Shown piece after piece: positions 1 through 8,390 of a stretch of 64,000 nucleotides of DNA (its first letter is position 1; each line of letters starts with the position of its first letter). The DNA comes from CAZSBB01 sp964605235 (lineage in GTDB: Bacteria; Planctomycetota; Phycisphaerae; Phycisphaerales; Phycisphaeraceae), in contig CAZSBB010000011.1 of assembly GCA_964605235.1 (NCBI GenBank), positions 68,916 through 132,915 of the forward strand, in the 5' to 3' direction. The notes under the pieces were generated by a model. It did no database searches and had not been told where the DNA came from. It worked only from the letters and a program-made list of their open reading frames with translations. A program made the translations under genes and the position numbers.

Positions 1-1
1 G

Positions 2-1414
2 CTGGTGCTCACGCAGCTGTCGCCCTGGCGCATCGTGCTGGAAAAACTCGGCTCGCGCCTGCTGCCCACGGTGCTGTACGTGCTGCTGATCCTTCCGCTG
101 GGCGCGGCGGCGTATGCCTACGGCGGGTTCGGGCAGGACGAAATCTGGCTGGCGGCGCTGGGCTTGCTGGTCACCATGCTGCAGGTGGGCGCCGTCGCGC
201 TGTGGATGTCGAGTATCTCGCGCACCGCCACGGTGGCGCTGGTGCGCAGCTATGTGGTGCTGTTGTTGATGTATGTCGTGCCGTGGTTTCTGTTGTTGCT
301 GTTGGCGCTGCTGATGGATGACGTTGTCGGCCAGCATGTCCAGGCCGCCTACATGCTGGCGACGCCGCTGAATCCGGTCGCCTGCTACGTGATGGTCGGT
401 TTCAGCAATGGCACGGTGCTGTGGTTCCTGCCCTCGGTGGGGGTAGCTGGACTGATGCTGCTGCTCACGGCGCGGGAGGTGGGTCAGGCCGCGCCGATCA
501 ATCGCGCCATAGCGGGCAGTGCTGCCAAGTCATTCGGGCAGTCTGGCGCTGCGCGGCAGCGCACATTGCCGGATGATCAGCCGCTGCGCTGGTTGGCGCG
601 GCACAGCAGCCAACTGACCTTCCGTGGACGACCCGTGCGTCATGCGGTGGCGGCGCTCTGGTCGCTGGGATTGTTTGCGGGCCTGCTGCTGCTGATCGCG
701 CTCTTCAATCGCCCCGACCGGGCAGATTGGGTGCAGATCGGTTTCATCTTCATGAGCCTGTGCCTGATCACGCTGGCGATCCTGGGTCTGCTGCGTGGCG
801 TGGGCGTCGCGGCGGGCGATCGGCAGCGACAGACGCTGGACTTGCTGCTGGTCACTCCCATGCCCGGCAGCGAGTTGGTTAAGCAACGCGTGCGCGGCAC
901 CGCGGCGCCGGTGGATTTGTTGTTGCAGGTGGTGATCGCCGCGCTGATCTGCTGGGTGGTTTTCGACCCCCATGGCAGTTTGCGCGGCCAACAAACCTGG
1001 CGCGGGTATACGGGCATTGATAATCCCGCCGCGGCGTACCAACTCCTCATCCTGCTGGGCGTCACGTTCATCTATTACCCGCTGGTGACCTGGACCTCGG
1101 TGTTGCTGGGCCTGAAATGTCGCACGGGCAATCAGGCCCTGATGTTGACGTTGATGCTCTTCATGGGTTGGCTGCTCAGCGACGCATTGGTGGACATGAT
1201 CTTCCGAGAACTGACGGGCGAGCATCGGCCGTGGATCGGCACATCTTGGCCGGTGGGTCCGCTGGGACTGCTGCAACTGTTGGACGATGCGTCTGATCTG
1301 CCGCTGTCGCCCTGGTTGGTGCTGGAATTGCACTTGGGCGGCTACCTGCTGCTGGCGTTGTTGCTGCGCTACTACGTGCTGAGTCGGGCGGATCGATTGC
1401 TGCGGCGGGTGTGA
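2..1414 (+). CDS. ABC-2 type transporter permease, 5' end outside window
   Basis: Multi-pass membrane protein, probably the permease of an ABC-2 exporter; its ATPase should lie upstream of the window. The reading frame is open to the left edge, so the N-terminus is missing. The first visible residues (LTQLSPWRIVLEKLGSRLLP) align with residues about 115-135 of the next protein, so about 110 residues are lost. A second copy of the same kind of motif (RQRQTLDLLLVTPMPGSEL) lies in the C-terminal half, which indicates an internally duplicated permease with a helix bundle on each side of a hydrophilic centre (visible residues about 160-205). The stop is 12 bases before the next start, so the pair is one operon. 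Substrate unknown. Confidence 0.8.
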   Translation: MVLTQLSPWRIVLEKLGSRLLPTVLYVLLILPLGAAAYAYGGFGQDEIWLAALGLLVTMLQVGAVALWMSSISRTATVALVRSYVVLLLMYVVPWFLLLLLALLMDDVVGQHVQAAYMLATPLNPVACYVMVGFSNGTVLWFLPSVGVAGLMLLLTAREVGQAAPINRAIAGSAAKSFGQSGAARQRTLPDDQPLRWLARHSSQLTFRGRPVRHAVAALWSLGLFAGLLLLIALFNRPDRADWVQIGFIFMSLCLITLAILGLLRGVGVAAGDRQRQTLDLLLVTPMPGSELVKQRVRGTAAPVDLLLQVVIAALICWVVFDPHGSLRGQQTWRGYTGIDNPAAAYQLLILLGVTFIYYPLVTWTSVLLGLKCRTGNQALMLTLMLFMGWLLSDALVDMIFRELTGEHRPWIGTSWPVGPLGLLQLLDDASDLPLSPWLVLELHLGGYLLLALLLRYYVLSRADRLLRRV

Positions 1415-1426
1415 GGTGAAACAGGT

Positions 1427-3193
1427 ATGACGCAGACGACAACCTCACGTCTGACTCGCTGGCGCCATTGGCTGCGTTGGCCGCTGGTGACCAAAGAGCT
1501 GCTCGAGCAGGCGGCGCGGCGGTGGACTTATGTGCTGCGCGTGGTGTATGCCGGGCTGCTGTATGTGGTCGGCGGGATGATGTTGCATGAGCAACTGGGG
1601 CGCGGGATCAATCCGCTGTGGGCGCTGGGGCGCGGGCGGGAACTCTTTGAGATGCTGGTGGCGGTGCAGTTTGCCGGGGTGTATCTGTTCCTGCCGGCCC
1701 TGTTGTGCGGCGTGATCGCCCAGGAGAAGGAGCGCGACTCCCTGGTGCTGTTGTTGCTGACGGAGTTGACGCCGTGGCGCATCGCGGGGCAGAAACTGCT
1801 GTCGCGCCTGCTGCCGATGTCCATCTATCTGCTGCTGGCGCTGCCGCTGGTGGCGGTGGCGTATGCGTTTGGCGGCTTTGGGGTCGTGCATCTGCTGGCG
1901 GCGGCGCTGACGCTGGCGGTGTGCCTGCTGCAGGTCGGCTGCATCGCGCTGATGCTCTCGGCCTACGCGCGCTCGACGGCGGGCGCGTATCTGGGTACGT
2001 ACCTCGTGGGCGGCTTGCTGTATGCGCTGCCCCTGTTGCTGTCGGCGCTGGGATACATCGCCACGCGCGGGCGGATGCTGCGCCGGGTTGATGAGGAATG
2101 GTTGGGTTTGTTCATTCCGCCGTTCTGGTTTTATGAAACGTACAACCGGGGGCTGGGGGCGCTGTGTTTAGGCTTGCTCCCGGCGCTGGGCACCGCCTTG
2201 ATCAGCTTTGTGCTGGCGGTGGTGTTCGTGAAACGCCGGGCGCTGCTTCGGCCGCGCAACGTGCTGCTGGGTTTCTTCCGCCGGCTCGATGCGTTGTTCA
2301 AGCGGGCGAACAAGCTGACCGGCGGCGTGGTGTTGTACGAGCCGAAGTCCGCACTGCCGGGCGATCAGCCGGTGGCGTGGTGGGAACTGACCAAACGCGC
2401 GGTGGGGCAGCCGCAGTACCTGCTGCGCATTCTGGTGGTGTTTCTGCTGCCGACGCTGTTTGTGGTCAGCGGCGTGGTGGCGCTGACGCAGCCGGGCTAT
2501 CGGCGCAACAACGAGGCGTTGTCGGTGACGTTGTTTTTCACCTGGCCGCTGGCGGCGCTGCTGATGGTGGTGCAGGGGGCGAGCATTTTCGCCACCGAGC
2601 GGGCGCGGCAGACGCTGGAGGTGTTGCTGACGACGCCCATGACCGGGCGGGAGCTGGTGCTGCAGAAGACGGCAGCGCTGCGGCGGCTGGGGTTGGTGTT
2701 GATGACGCCGCTGCTGTTGCTGATCGGCGTGGAGACATGGTGGGAGACCTGGCCGTGGACCGCGGTGGATGGGAACGGCAGCCATTTTTCCCGGGCGATG
2801 GTTTATCTGGCGGCAGCGCTGGGGTCGGTGTTCATCAACCTGCCGATGATCGGGTGGCTGGGGATGTGGATCGGCATGCGGGTGAGGCGGCACGCCCAGG
2901 CGTTGCTGACGGCGGTGGGGGCGCTGGTGCTGTGGGTGGCGGGTTGGCCGGTGTTGTATGTGGTGGTGTGGGAGATGTGGCTGGACCGGCGGTGGAGCGG
3001 GCGGGACGTGGTTTGGCCGGTGCTGCTGAGTCCCGCGGCGTTGATTCCCCTCGCGGAGTTCGATGATCTGGATGACTTTCATGTCCCGGTGTGGGCGGCC
3101 ATTGTCATCAGCCACGCCATGAGTCTGGGCGTGCTGTGGTATTTCCGCCGGCGGTGCCTGCGCGGGGCGGATCAATTGCTGGGGCGGGTGTGA
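1427..3193 (+). CDS. ABC-2 type transporter permease, paralogue of the preceding gene
   Basis: A 588-residue inner-membrane protein with about 12 hydrophobic segments. Two internal copies of the ABC-2 coupling motif are visible: AQEKERDSLVLLLLTELTPW near residue 105 and ATERARQTLEVLLTTPMTGR near residue 390. Each is followed by a helix cluster, so the protein looks like two fused permease halves. It is a paralogue of the truncated gene 12 bases upstream, and the two probably form a heterodimeric membrane part. The start has a GAGGTGAA Shine-Dalgarno 6-7 bases upstream. No ATPase follows, so it is presumably encoded left of the window. Substrate unknown. Confidence 0.8.
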   Translation: MTQTTTSRLTRWRHWLRWPLVTKELLEQAARRWTYVLRVVYAGLLYVVGGMMLHEQLGRGINPLWALGRGRELFEMLVAVQFAGVYLFLPALLCGVIAQEKERDSLVLLLLTELTPWRIAGQKLLSRLLPMSIYLLLALPLVAVAYAFGGFGVVHLLAAALTLAVCLLQVGCIALMLSAYARSTAGAYLGTYLVGGLLYALPLLLSALGYIATRGRMLRRVDEEWLGLFIPPFWFYETYNRGLGALCLGLLPALGTALISFVLAVVFVKRRALLRPRNVLLGFFRRLDALFKRANKLTGGVVLYEPKSALPGDQPVAWWELTKRAVGQPQYLLRILVVFLLPTLFVVSGVVALTQPGYRRNNEALSVTLFFTWPLAALLMVVQGASIFATERARQTLEVLLTTPMTGRELVLQKTAALRRLGLVLMTPLLLLIGVETWWETWPWTAVDGNGSHFSRAMVYLAAALGSVFINLPMIGWLGMWIGMRVRRHAQALLTAVGALVLWVAGWPVLYVVVWEMWLDRRWSGRDVVWPVLLSPAALIPLAEFDDLDDFHVPVWAAIVISHAMSLGVLWYFRRRCLRGADQLLGRV

Positions 3194-3581
3194 GCAGGGC
3201 GGGCCTGCGGGGTGTGGTGTCGGCGGGTGTCGGCAGGTGGTCACGGGGTGTGCTTGCCCGCGCGATTACCGGCATTGACGCCGCGCCAGGCATCAGGCCT
3301 TCGTCGCGCCGTCCCCACAGCATTCCCCCGTCCCGCGGCGCCCACCCCGCGTTCCCACGCCACCCACCCCGCCTTCCCACGCCACCCTCGACAAGCGACA
3401 TCGGGGCGGCAGCATAGAAAATGTATTTTCAATTAAAATACATTTTAAGCCGTGCCGGTTTAGGTTGGCGTACGGTGGACGGTGTGTCTGAGCATCAGTG
3501 AATCAGCAAATGGGTTGATGGGCGAGTGAATACCGCATGGCCGGCTCGTCCGTGCGCTCGAACCTGCAGGATGTCCGAATT

Positions 3582-3694
3582 CACAAGCCGGCGGCGTGGG
3601 TGCGGGTTGGGCGTGGGTCGGCAGGGGATTGTGGTTATCCCTGATTCGTTGGGCATTCGGGGGCGTAGCCCGTCGCTGACGCTTCCGGCTCGTT
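3582..3694. repeat. Palindromic repeat element, 116-bp family (copy 1)
   Basis: A degenerate left arm (cacaagccggcggcgtgg) and an intact right arm (cgtcgctgacgcttccgg then ctcgtt) are inverted relative to each other. A central short palindrome (ttgtggttatcc) lies between them. It sits within the 139-base direct repeat beside the gap. The intact arm translates as TSRKRQRR in one frame. Confidence 0.85.
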
Positions 3695-3697
3695 AAA

Positions 3698-3797
3698 NNN
3701 NNNNNNNNNNNNNNNNNNNNNNNNNNNNNNNNNNNNNNNNNNNNNNNNNNNNNNNNNNNNNNNNNNNNNNNNNNNNNNNNNNNNNNNNNNNNNNNNN
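3698..3797. other. Assembly gap of exactly 100 N
   Basis: A run of 100 N, the usual placeholder for a scaffold join of unknown length. The same repeat occurs on both sides, so the true distance and copy number are unknown. Confidence 0.98.
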
Positions 3798-3847
3798 GAT
3801 TCGTTGGGCATTCGGGGGCGTAGCCCGTCGCTGACGCTTCCGGCTCG
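3798..3847. repeat. Palindromic repeat element, 116-bp family (partial copy at gap)
   Basis: Right end only (gattcgttgggcattcgg onward to ctcgtt), emerging directly from the N run. The rest of this copy is hidden in the gap. Confidence 0.8.
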
Positions 3848-3882
3848 TTAAAACAGTTTCGAACCTGCAGGATGTCCGACAT

Positions 3883-3995
3883 CACGAGCCGGCGGCGTGG
3901 GTGCGGGTTGGGCGTGGGTCGGCAGGGGATTGTGGTTATCCCTGATTCGTTGGGCATTCGGGGGCGTAGCCCGTCGCTGACGCTTCCGGCTCGTT
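3883..3995. repeat. Palindromic repeat element, 116-bp family (copy 2)
   Basis: Nearly identical to the copy at 3582-3694 and in the same orientation, 301 bases further on. Left arm cacgagccggcggcgtgg; right arm ends gcttccggctcgtt. The two copies and their shared flanks form a 139-base direct repeat. Confidence 0.85.
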
Positions 3996-4103
3996 AAAAC
4001 ATGGCACCATCCGCGTTGGCTGGGGTTCCGCAGCGTCAGGCTGCCGCGGCTGTGCGTCCCGCGAGCAATATGGGTATCGGACAAGCTTTCGGCGCCGCCC
4101 GGC

Positions 4104-5051
4104 TTATCCTTCGCTCTCCTCACCTTCAGCTTCCACGCCTTCGCCCTGGGCTTCGGCGGCGTCGCGCTGGGTCAGGTAACGCGCCCGGTTGCTGCGATAG
4201 TCCATCAGCAGGTGCACGCGCTCCATCTGCTGGGGCGTGAGCGTTTCCTCGATCTGCTTGCGGGCCTGGCCCAGATGCGTCCGGCGGGAAAGATGGGTCA
4301 GCACCACCGCCTCGGCTGTGCTCTTTTCCAGCAGCCGCTGCACGTCAGTCAGATGCAGATGCTTGCCCACGCGGGCGCGGTCGCGGTGGCCCGGCTCCAG
4401 GAAGGTGCATTCGGTGATGAGCACCTTGGCGTTGAGCAGGTCGGGACGATCGAAGTGCTCGCCCCAGGCGGTGTCGCCGGTGTAGCAGACCAGCGGGATT
4501 TCCAGTTGCACGGTGATCTGTTCGCCGCGCTTCTTGCGCGCCACGAGCTGTTCCTGCGGCAGTCCGGCGAACTCCGGCCGAAGCTTGCTGCGGCGCTCGA
4601 TGATGACAAACCCCAGCGACGGCACCGTGTGATTGGTGGCGAACGCGCGCAGGAAAATGTGATTCTTGACTTCCAGCTCGGCTTCGGGCGCCAGCGGGAT
4701 GACCTGGTACGGCGTGCGCTGGGCTTCGAGATCCACCCATGCGCGCATCACGTTGTGGATCGGCTGCTCCAGCGCGGCGGGGCAGATCACCGTGCCGGTG
4801 CCCATGCCCTGAAAGTTGCGCTGCGAGAAGTAGTAGGGCAAGCCGGCGGCATGATCCATGTGGCCATGGGTCAGGGCGACGAACTCGCTCGCCAGGGCGG
4901 CGCGGGGGCACCGGCCGATGTCGAAACAGACTGACAGCTCCGGCACCTGCACGACGGATTCTTCGCCGGCGATGGAGATGCCCTGCACGCGGTAGGGGGG
5001 CAGATACAGGAACCCCAATTGGGGACGACGGGGCGGCTCGCGTGGGATCAC
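4104..5051 (-). CDS. RNase Z-like metallo-beta-lactamase-fold hydrolase
   Basis: A 315-residue MBL-fold protein. The metal-binding motif THGHMDHAAG is at residues 61-70. Further ligands are likely the His in NHTVPSLG, the Asp in YTGDTAWGE and the His in VLTHLSRR, the layout of the RNase Z/ElaC group that matures tRNA 3' ends or cleaves phosphodiesters. The tail is Glu/Gly-rich. The start is GTG at 5051 because GGAGG lies 5 bases before it; the upstream ATG at 5114 has no such signal. It is followed upstream by a tRNA-like element on the same strand, which may be coincidence. A non-RNA hydrolase remains possible. Confidence 0.75.
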   Translation of the reverse strand: MIPREPPRRPQLGFLYLPPYRVQGISIAGEESVVQVPELSVCFDIGRCPRAALASEFVALTHGHMDHAAGLPYYFSQRNFQGMGTGTVICPAALEQPIHNVMRAWVDLEAQRTPYQVIPLAPEAELEVKNHIFLRAFATNHTVPSLGFVIIERRSKLRPEFAGLPQEQLVARKKRGEQITVQLEIPLVCYTGDTAWGEHFDRPDLLNAKVLITECTFLEPGHRDRARVGKHLHLTDVQRLLEKSTAEAVVLTHLSRRTHLGQARKQIEETLTPQQMERVHLLMDYRSNRARYLTQRDAAEAQGEGVEAEGEESEG

Positions 5052-5130
5052 GGAAACCTCCGGGCTTGGGCCGTCCGGCACAACTGGGCGGCAAAAGGTG
5101 GACGGCCAAGCCACGCTGCCCGCAAAAAAC

Positions 5131-5209
5131 CGGCTGGCGTGGGATTTGAACCCACCGGCGACCTCGTCGCCTACCGGCTGCCTGGTTCACTGCTTCAGGC
5201 AACACAGCC
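5131..5209 (-). other. tRNA-like element with long variable arm and no anticodon arm
   Basis: Read on the minus strand, 5209 to 5131: a 5' segment ggctgtg that pairs for only five bases with gccagcc at the 3' end; two linker bases; a D-arm-like hairpin (gcctg/caggc); a six-pair variable-arm hairpin (ggcgac-gag-gtcgcc); and a perfect T arm (gtggg ttcaaat cccac). No anticodon arm fits between the D-like hairpin and the variable arm. A T-run follows the 3' end and no CCA is encoded. It may be a decayed class II tRNA, the 3' remnant of an integration site, or a tRNA-like RNA. It is not a normal tRNA. Confidence 0.35.
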
Positions 5210-5282
5210 ACAAGCAACGCCATGCGCTGCTGTATGCATCATCGGGAAGCGCTGCGGGGCGGTCAAGTCGACGCGCGGGGAC

Positions 5283-5346
5283 GGGGATAAAAAAGGGGAT
5301 AAGTACATTATTTTAAAATAATGTACTTATCCCCTTTTTTATCCCC
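5283..5346. repeat. Perfect 64-bp palindrome, possible two-way terminator
   Basis: The two 32-base arms (ggggataaaaaaggggataa... and its exact complement) meet with no spacer at 5314/5315. The left end borders the tRNA-like region, and the right end touches the stop codon of the cysteine desulfurase gene (5347). The hairpin and its flanking A/T tracts could end transcripts on both strands. A relative is at 12396-12463. Confidence 0.9.
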
Positions 5347-6525
5347 TCACACCGGCAGCGTGCGCGCCAGGCGGGTGACGACCTGCACCACCAGTTCGGC
5401 GGCCCGCTCCACCTCCGCGCCGGTCGTGTTCCTTGACAGCGAAAAGCGCACCGAGCCATGCGCCACGATTTCCGGAATGCCCAGCGCCAGCAGCACCGGC
5501 GAGGGTTCGAGCGATCCGCTGCTGCACGCGGCGCCGGCCGAGGCGCACACGCCCTGCTCGCTGAGCGCCAGCAGAATCGCCTCCGCTTCCAGCCGGGGAA
5601 AGCCGAGATTGCTGGTGTTCCACAAGCGCGGCTGCTCGTGCCCATGCACCACCGTCGCGGGCCAGCCGGCGCACACGAGCTGCTCGAAATGATCACGCAA
5701 TTGCGCCAGCTCGGCGCGTCGAGCATCATCGGCGACGAATGCCTGGGCAAGCTGCGCCGCCACGCCCAGACCCAGCACGCCGACGGTGTTTTCGGTGCCG
5801 CCCCGGCGTTCCATTTCCTGCGGCCCGCCGTGCTGTTGGCGCGTCAGCCGCACCCCCCGCCGCACGTACAACGCGCCGGCTCCCTTGGGGCCGTGGAACT
5901 TGTGCCCCGCCAGCGTCAACAGGTCCACGCCCGCCGCCGTCGCATCCACCGGAATCTTGCCCACCGCCTGCGTGGCGTCCGTATGCAGCAGCACCGGCAA
6001 ACCGCTGGCGGCGCGCACCTCCGCCACCACCTGTGCAAGCTGGGCAATCGGCTGAATCACCCCGGTTTCATTGTTCGCCCACTGAATGCTGACGAGCGTC
6101 ATGACCTGAGCGCTGGCTTCGCGCTGCAATGCATCCCGCAAGGTATGAGGTTCCACCAATCCGTTCACCAGCGGCAGCCGCACCACGCGCACGCCCTCGG
6201 GCAACGCTTGCGCCATCGCGTCGGCAGGTTCCCGAATGGCGCTGTGTTCCACCGCCGTGGTCAGCAGCACGCGCGGGCGCGTCCCCAGCAGCGCCAGGTT
6301 GTTCGCTTCCGTGCCTCCCGAGGTGAACACCAGCGTGCGCGGCTTGACCCCGATGAGCTGCGCCACGCTCGCCCGCGCCAGCTCCATCTCCTGCCGCACC
6401 TGCTGTCCTAATCGATGCACGCTGGAGGGGTTCGCCCAGCGGGAGCGCAGCGCCTGCGTCATGGCGTCGACTACTTCCGGCGCCGGCGCGGTGGTGGCGT
6501 TGTTGTCCAGGTAAATCCAGTCCAT
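5347..6525 (-). CDS. Cysteine desulfurase (NifS/IscS family)
   Basis: PLP enzyme that removes sulfur from cysteine for Fe-S cluster or thio-modification pathways; 392 residues from the preferred ATG at 6525 (MDWIYLDNNATT), the usual family start. Visible: SGGTEANN in the cofactor-binding region, HTDATQAVGKIP, the Schiff-base Lys in GHKFHGPKGAG (about residue 209), and the catalytic Cys in AACSSGSLEPS (about residue 334) on the mobile loop. Longer starts at 6537 and 6576 are possible. No scaffold protein gene (iscU/nifU) lies beside it; the gene stands alone, divergent from the next gene and ending at a 64-bp palindrome. A tRNA-thiolation role is equally possible. Confidence 0.92.
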   Translation of the reverse strand: MDWIYLDNNATTAPAPEVVDAMTQALRSRWANPSSVHRLGQQVRQEMELARASVAQLIGVKPRTLVFTSGGTEANNLALLGTRPRVLLTTAVEHSAIREPADAMAQALPEGVRVVRLPLVNGLVEPHTLRDALQREASAQVMTLVSIQWANNETGVIQPIAQLAQVVAEVRAASGLPVLLHTDATQAVGKIPVDATAAGVDLLTLAGHKFHGPKGAGALYVRRGVRLTRQQHGGPQEMERRGGTENTVGVLGLGVAAQLAQAFVADDARRAELAQLRDHFEQLVCAGWPATVVHGHEQPRLWNTSNLGFPRLEAEAILLALSEQGVCASAGAACSSGSLEPSPVLLALGIPEIVAHGSVRFSLSRNTTGAEVERAAELVVQVVTRLARTLPV

Positions 6526-6635
6526 AGGATCGACCATTGTAGACCCCCAGCCCCCCGGATTGGGCACAGCGGGCAACTGGCGGCAGGGGTGAAATCTGAT
6601 ATACCAGTATGACCATTCCTTTGGAGTTGTTCGCC

Positions 6636-8165
6636 ATGTCGCAGTTGTTGCTGGCGCTGGATGAAACGGCGTTGCCGGTGCGTGCCCAGGTTTGTCTGCA
6701 TCTGTCCCGGCCGCAGGTGCGCGCCGAGCCGGTGCTGATTCCTGCGCCGCTGGGGAGCAATCAACCCGACGACGTGGCGGCGATGTTTTATGGTTCAGTG
6801 CTGTACGACGGCGGGCGGTACCGCATGTGGTATCACGCCTGCCACAGCCAGCGAAATCCCGATTGGTCGGCCGACCAGCAGCGGCAACTGGCGCGCTACC
6901 GCGACCCGGTGTGGCTGGGGCCGGTGTGCTATGCGGAGAGTGATGACGGGATCAACTGGCGCCGGCCGGCGCTGGGGCAGTTCCGTTGGCAGGGCAGCAC
7001 GGCCCACAATGCGTTGGACCTGCCGCATACGCTGACCGCCGGGGCGTTGGTGCTCAAGGACGAGCAGGAGCCGGACCCCGGCCGCCGGTACAAAATGATA
7101 TATCAGTTCTTCCCGCGCTACGCCGACCCGCGTGACCCGCGCGACGGCGGGACCACCACGGTGGCGACGGCGGTGTCGCCTGATGGGTTGTCGTGGCGGC
7201 TGGCGGGGGTGCCGTATCTTGACCAGTTCATGGAGCCGGCGGGCTTCTGGCAGCATCAGGGGCGGTACGTGTTCGGCTACCAGGCGGGCGACGGCTGGGG
7301 GGCGCACTTTTCCAACAACGGCCACGCCAGCGGGCGACAGGGTCTGGCGCGGATGGCGCTGGATTTCGATCACTGGATCGACGGCTACCTGCCCTCCTTC
7401 CTGGTGCCTGAGCCACAGGATCCCGCCCGGCGTGGGCACAAGGGCAGCTATGTCCACAACCATCTGGGCGTGGCGGCGGCGAGCTTCGGCAATGTCTGCG
7501 TCGGGCTGTATGGCATCTGGTACAACGAGCCGAATTTCGCTGACATTCATTGCGATCTGGGCTTGCTGGTGTCCCGCGATGGCGTGCGGTTCACCGAGCC
7601 GGCGCCGGGGCAGATTTTCCTGGCGGCGGCCGACTCACCCGCCGAGCCGTGTGCGACCGGGCAGGCGTTTCACACCAATCTCTGTCAGGGCAACGGCATT
7701 TTGAACGTGGGCGACGAGACGCGGATATACCACGGCCGGTGGCGCAACTCCGCCAGCTACGACCCGCAGGTGTACTACGGCAGCATCGCGCTGGCGACCT
7801 TGCCGCGCGATCGCTGGGGGGCGTTGGCGGTGTTTCCCAATCGGCAGGCGGGGCATGTGTGGACGCAGCCGGTGACGCTGGGGGCGTCGGCTGAGAAGGA
7901 CACCGCGATCACGCTCAACGCGACCGACGCGCGGGGGCTGAGCGTGTCGTTGTGCGATGAAAACTTTCAGCCGCTGACGCCTGCTGCGGGTGGCGCCGGG
8001 GGGAACAACCTGCCGATCGTGGGCGATGCGGGGTTGGACCTGCCGGTGTTGCTGGATGGTGAGTTGCTATCACGGCTGCGCGGGCGCGCGGTGCGGCTGC
8101 GCATTGGCTTTCGCAAAACGGAAAACCTCGATCCCCGGCTGTATGCCGTCAACGTGCGCGGCTGA
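6636..8165 (+). CDS. Beta-propeller glycosidase-like protein
   Basis: A 509-residue protein without signal peptide. It repeats the pattern of GH32/GH43-type five-bladed propellers: MFYGSVLYDGGRYRMWYHAC, CYAESDDGINWRRP, TVATAVSPDGLSWRL, CDLGLLVSRDGVRFTEP and ETRIYHGRWRNS. Each is a strand pair with aromatic Tyr-Trp and an S/D-DG-W turn. The C-terminal about 110 residues look like a beta-sandwich. It probably binds or cleaves carbohydrate; catalytic acids cannot be assigned by eye. The start is set at 6636 because TTGGAG is correctly spaced; the ATG at 6609 lacks a good site. It diverges from the cysteine desulfurase gene with a short shared upstream region. Confidence 0.6.
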   Translation: MSQLLLALDETALPVRAQVCLHLSRPQVRAEPVLIPAPLGSNQPDDVAAMFYGSVLYDGGRYRMWYHACHSQRNPDWSADQQRQLARYRDPVWLGPVCYAESDDGINWRRPALGQFRWQGSTAHNALDLPHTLTAGALVLKDEQEPDPGRRYKMIYQFFPRYADPRDPRDGGTTTVATAVSPDGLSWRLAGVPYLDQFMEPAGFWQHQGRYVFGYQAGDGWGAHFSNNGHASGRQGLARMALDFDHWIDGYLPSFLVPEPQDPARRGHKGSYVHNHLGVAAASFGNVCVGLYGIWYNEPNFADIHCDLGLLVSRDGVRFTEPAPGQIFLAAADSPAEPCATGQAFHTNLCQGNGILNVGDETRIYHGRWRNSASYDPQVYYGSIALATLPRDRWGALAVFPNRQAGHVWTQPVTLGASAEKDTAITLNATDARGLSVSLCDENFQPLTPAAGGAGGNNLPIVGDAGLDLPVLLDGELLSRLRGRAVRLRIGFRKTENLDPRLYAVNVRG

Positions 8166-8183
8166 GTTGCTGGGTGGGTTTAG

Positions 8184-8249
8184 TAGGTCCGGGCTGGCCC
8201 GGACAGGTGGGCGCAGGGAGACCGTTGGCCGGACGAGCCCGGATCTACC
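8184..8249. repeat. Paired small palindromes (gtccgggctggcccggac type)
   Basis: A palindrome gtccgggctggcccggac at 8187-8204 is followed about 40 bases later by an inverted relative, ccggacgagcccgga (8229-8243), giving a BIME-like pair. Relatives occur at 12475 and 46101-46161. Confidence 0.7.
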
Positions 8250-8390
8250 AGATGCGTCAGCCGCGCGCTGCGGGGGCGCGTGACCCGCAGACTTGCGTCT
8301 GCGGCTCAGCATGCCGAGCGCGCTGCTTTCCCTCCGAGCCGCCGACGCGAGTCGGCGGGTGCAGGGCGCTGTGCGCGCGGGCTTTTGCTG

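Larger units (their letters stand above)
3194..4103. other. Non-coding, repeat-rich stretch with scaffold gap
   Basis: No credible gene. Apparent reading frames here encode only translated repeat sequence or run across the N tract. Contents: GC-rich simple sequence to about 3415; an AT-rich imperfect inverted repeat at 3420-3448 (aaaatgtatttt / aaaatacatttt); two direct copies of a 139-base unit (3559-3697 and 3860-3998), each ending in a palindromic element; and the gap. Confidence 0.7.

Noticed and set aside
3460..3957. Frame running across the N gap
   Set aside because: Contains 34 unknown residues and repeat-derived TSRKRQRR text; not a gene.
3559..3998. CRISPR array
   Set aside because: The repeats are 113-139 bases with inverted arms, not short direct repeats with unique spacers; no cas genes.
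5131..5209. tRNA-Sec or tmRNA 3' end
   Set aside because: No anticodon loop with TCA, no eight-pair acceptor stem, no CCA and no tmRNA tag frame upstream.
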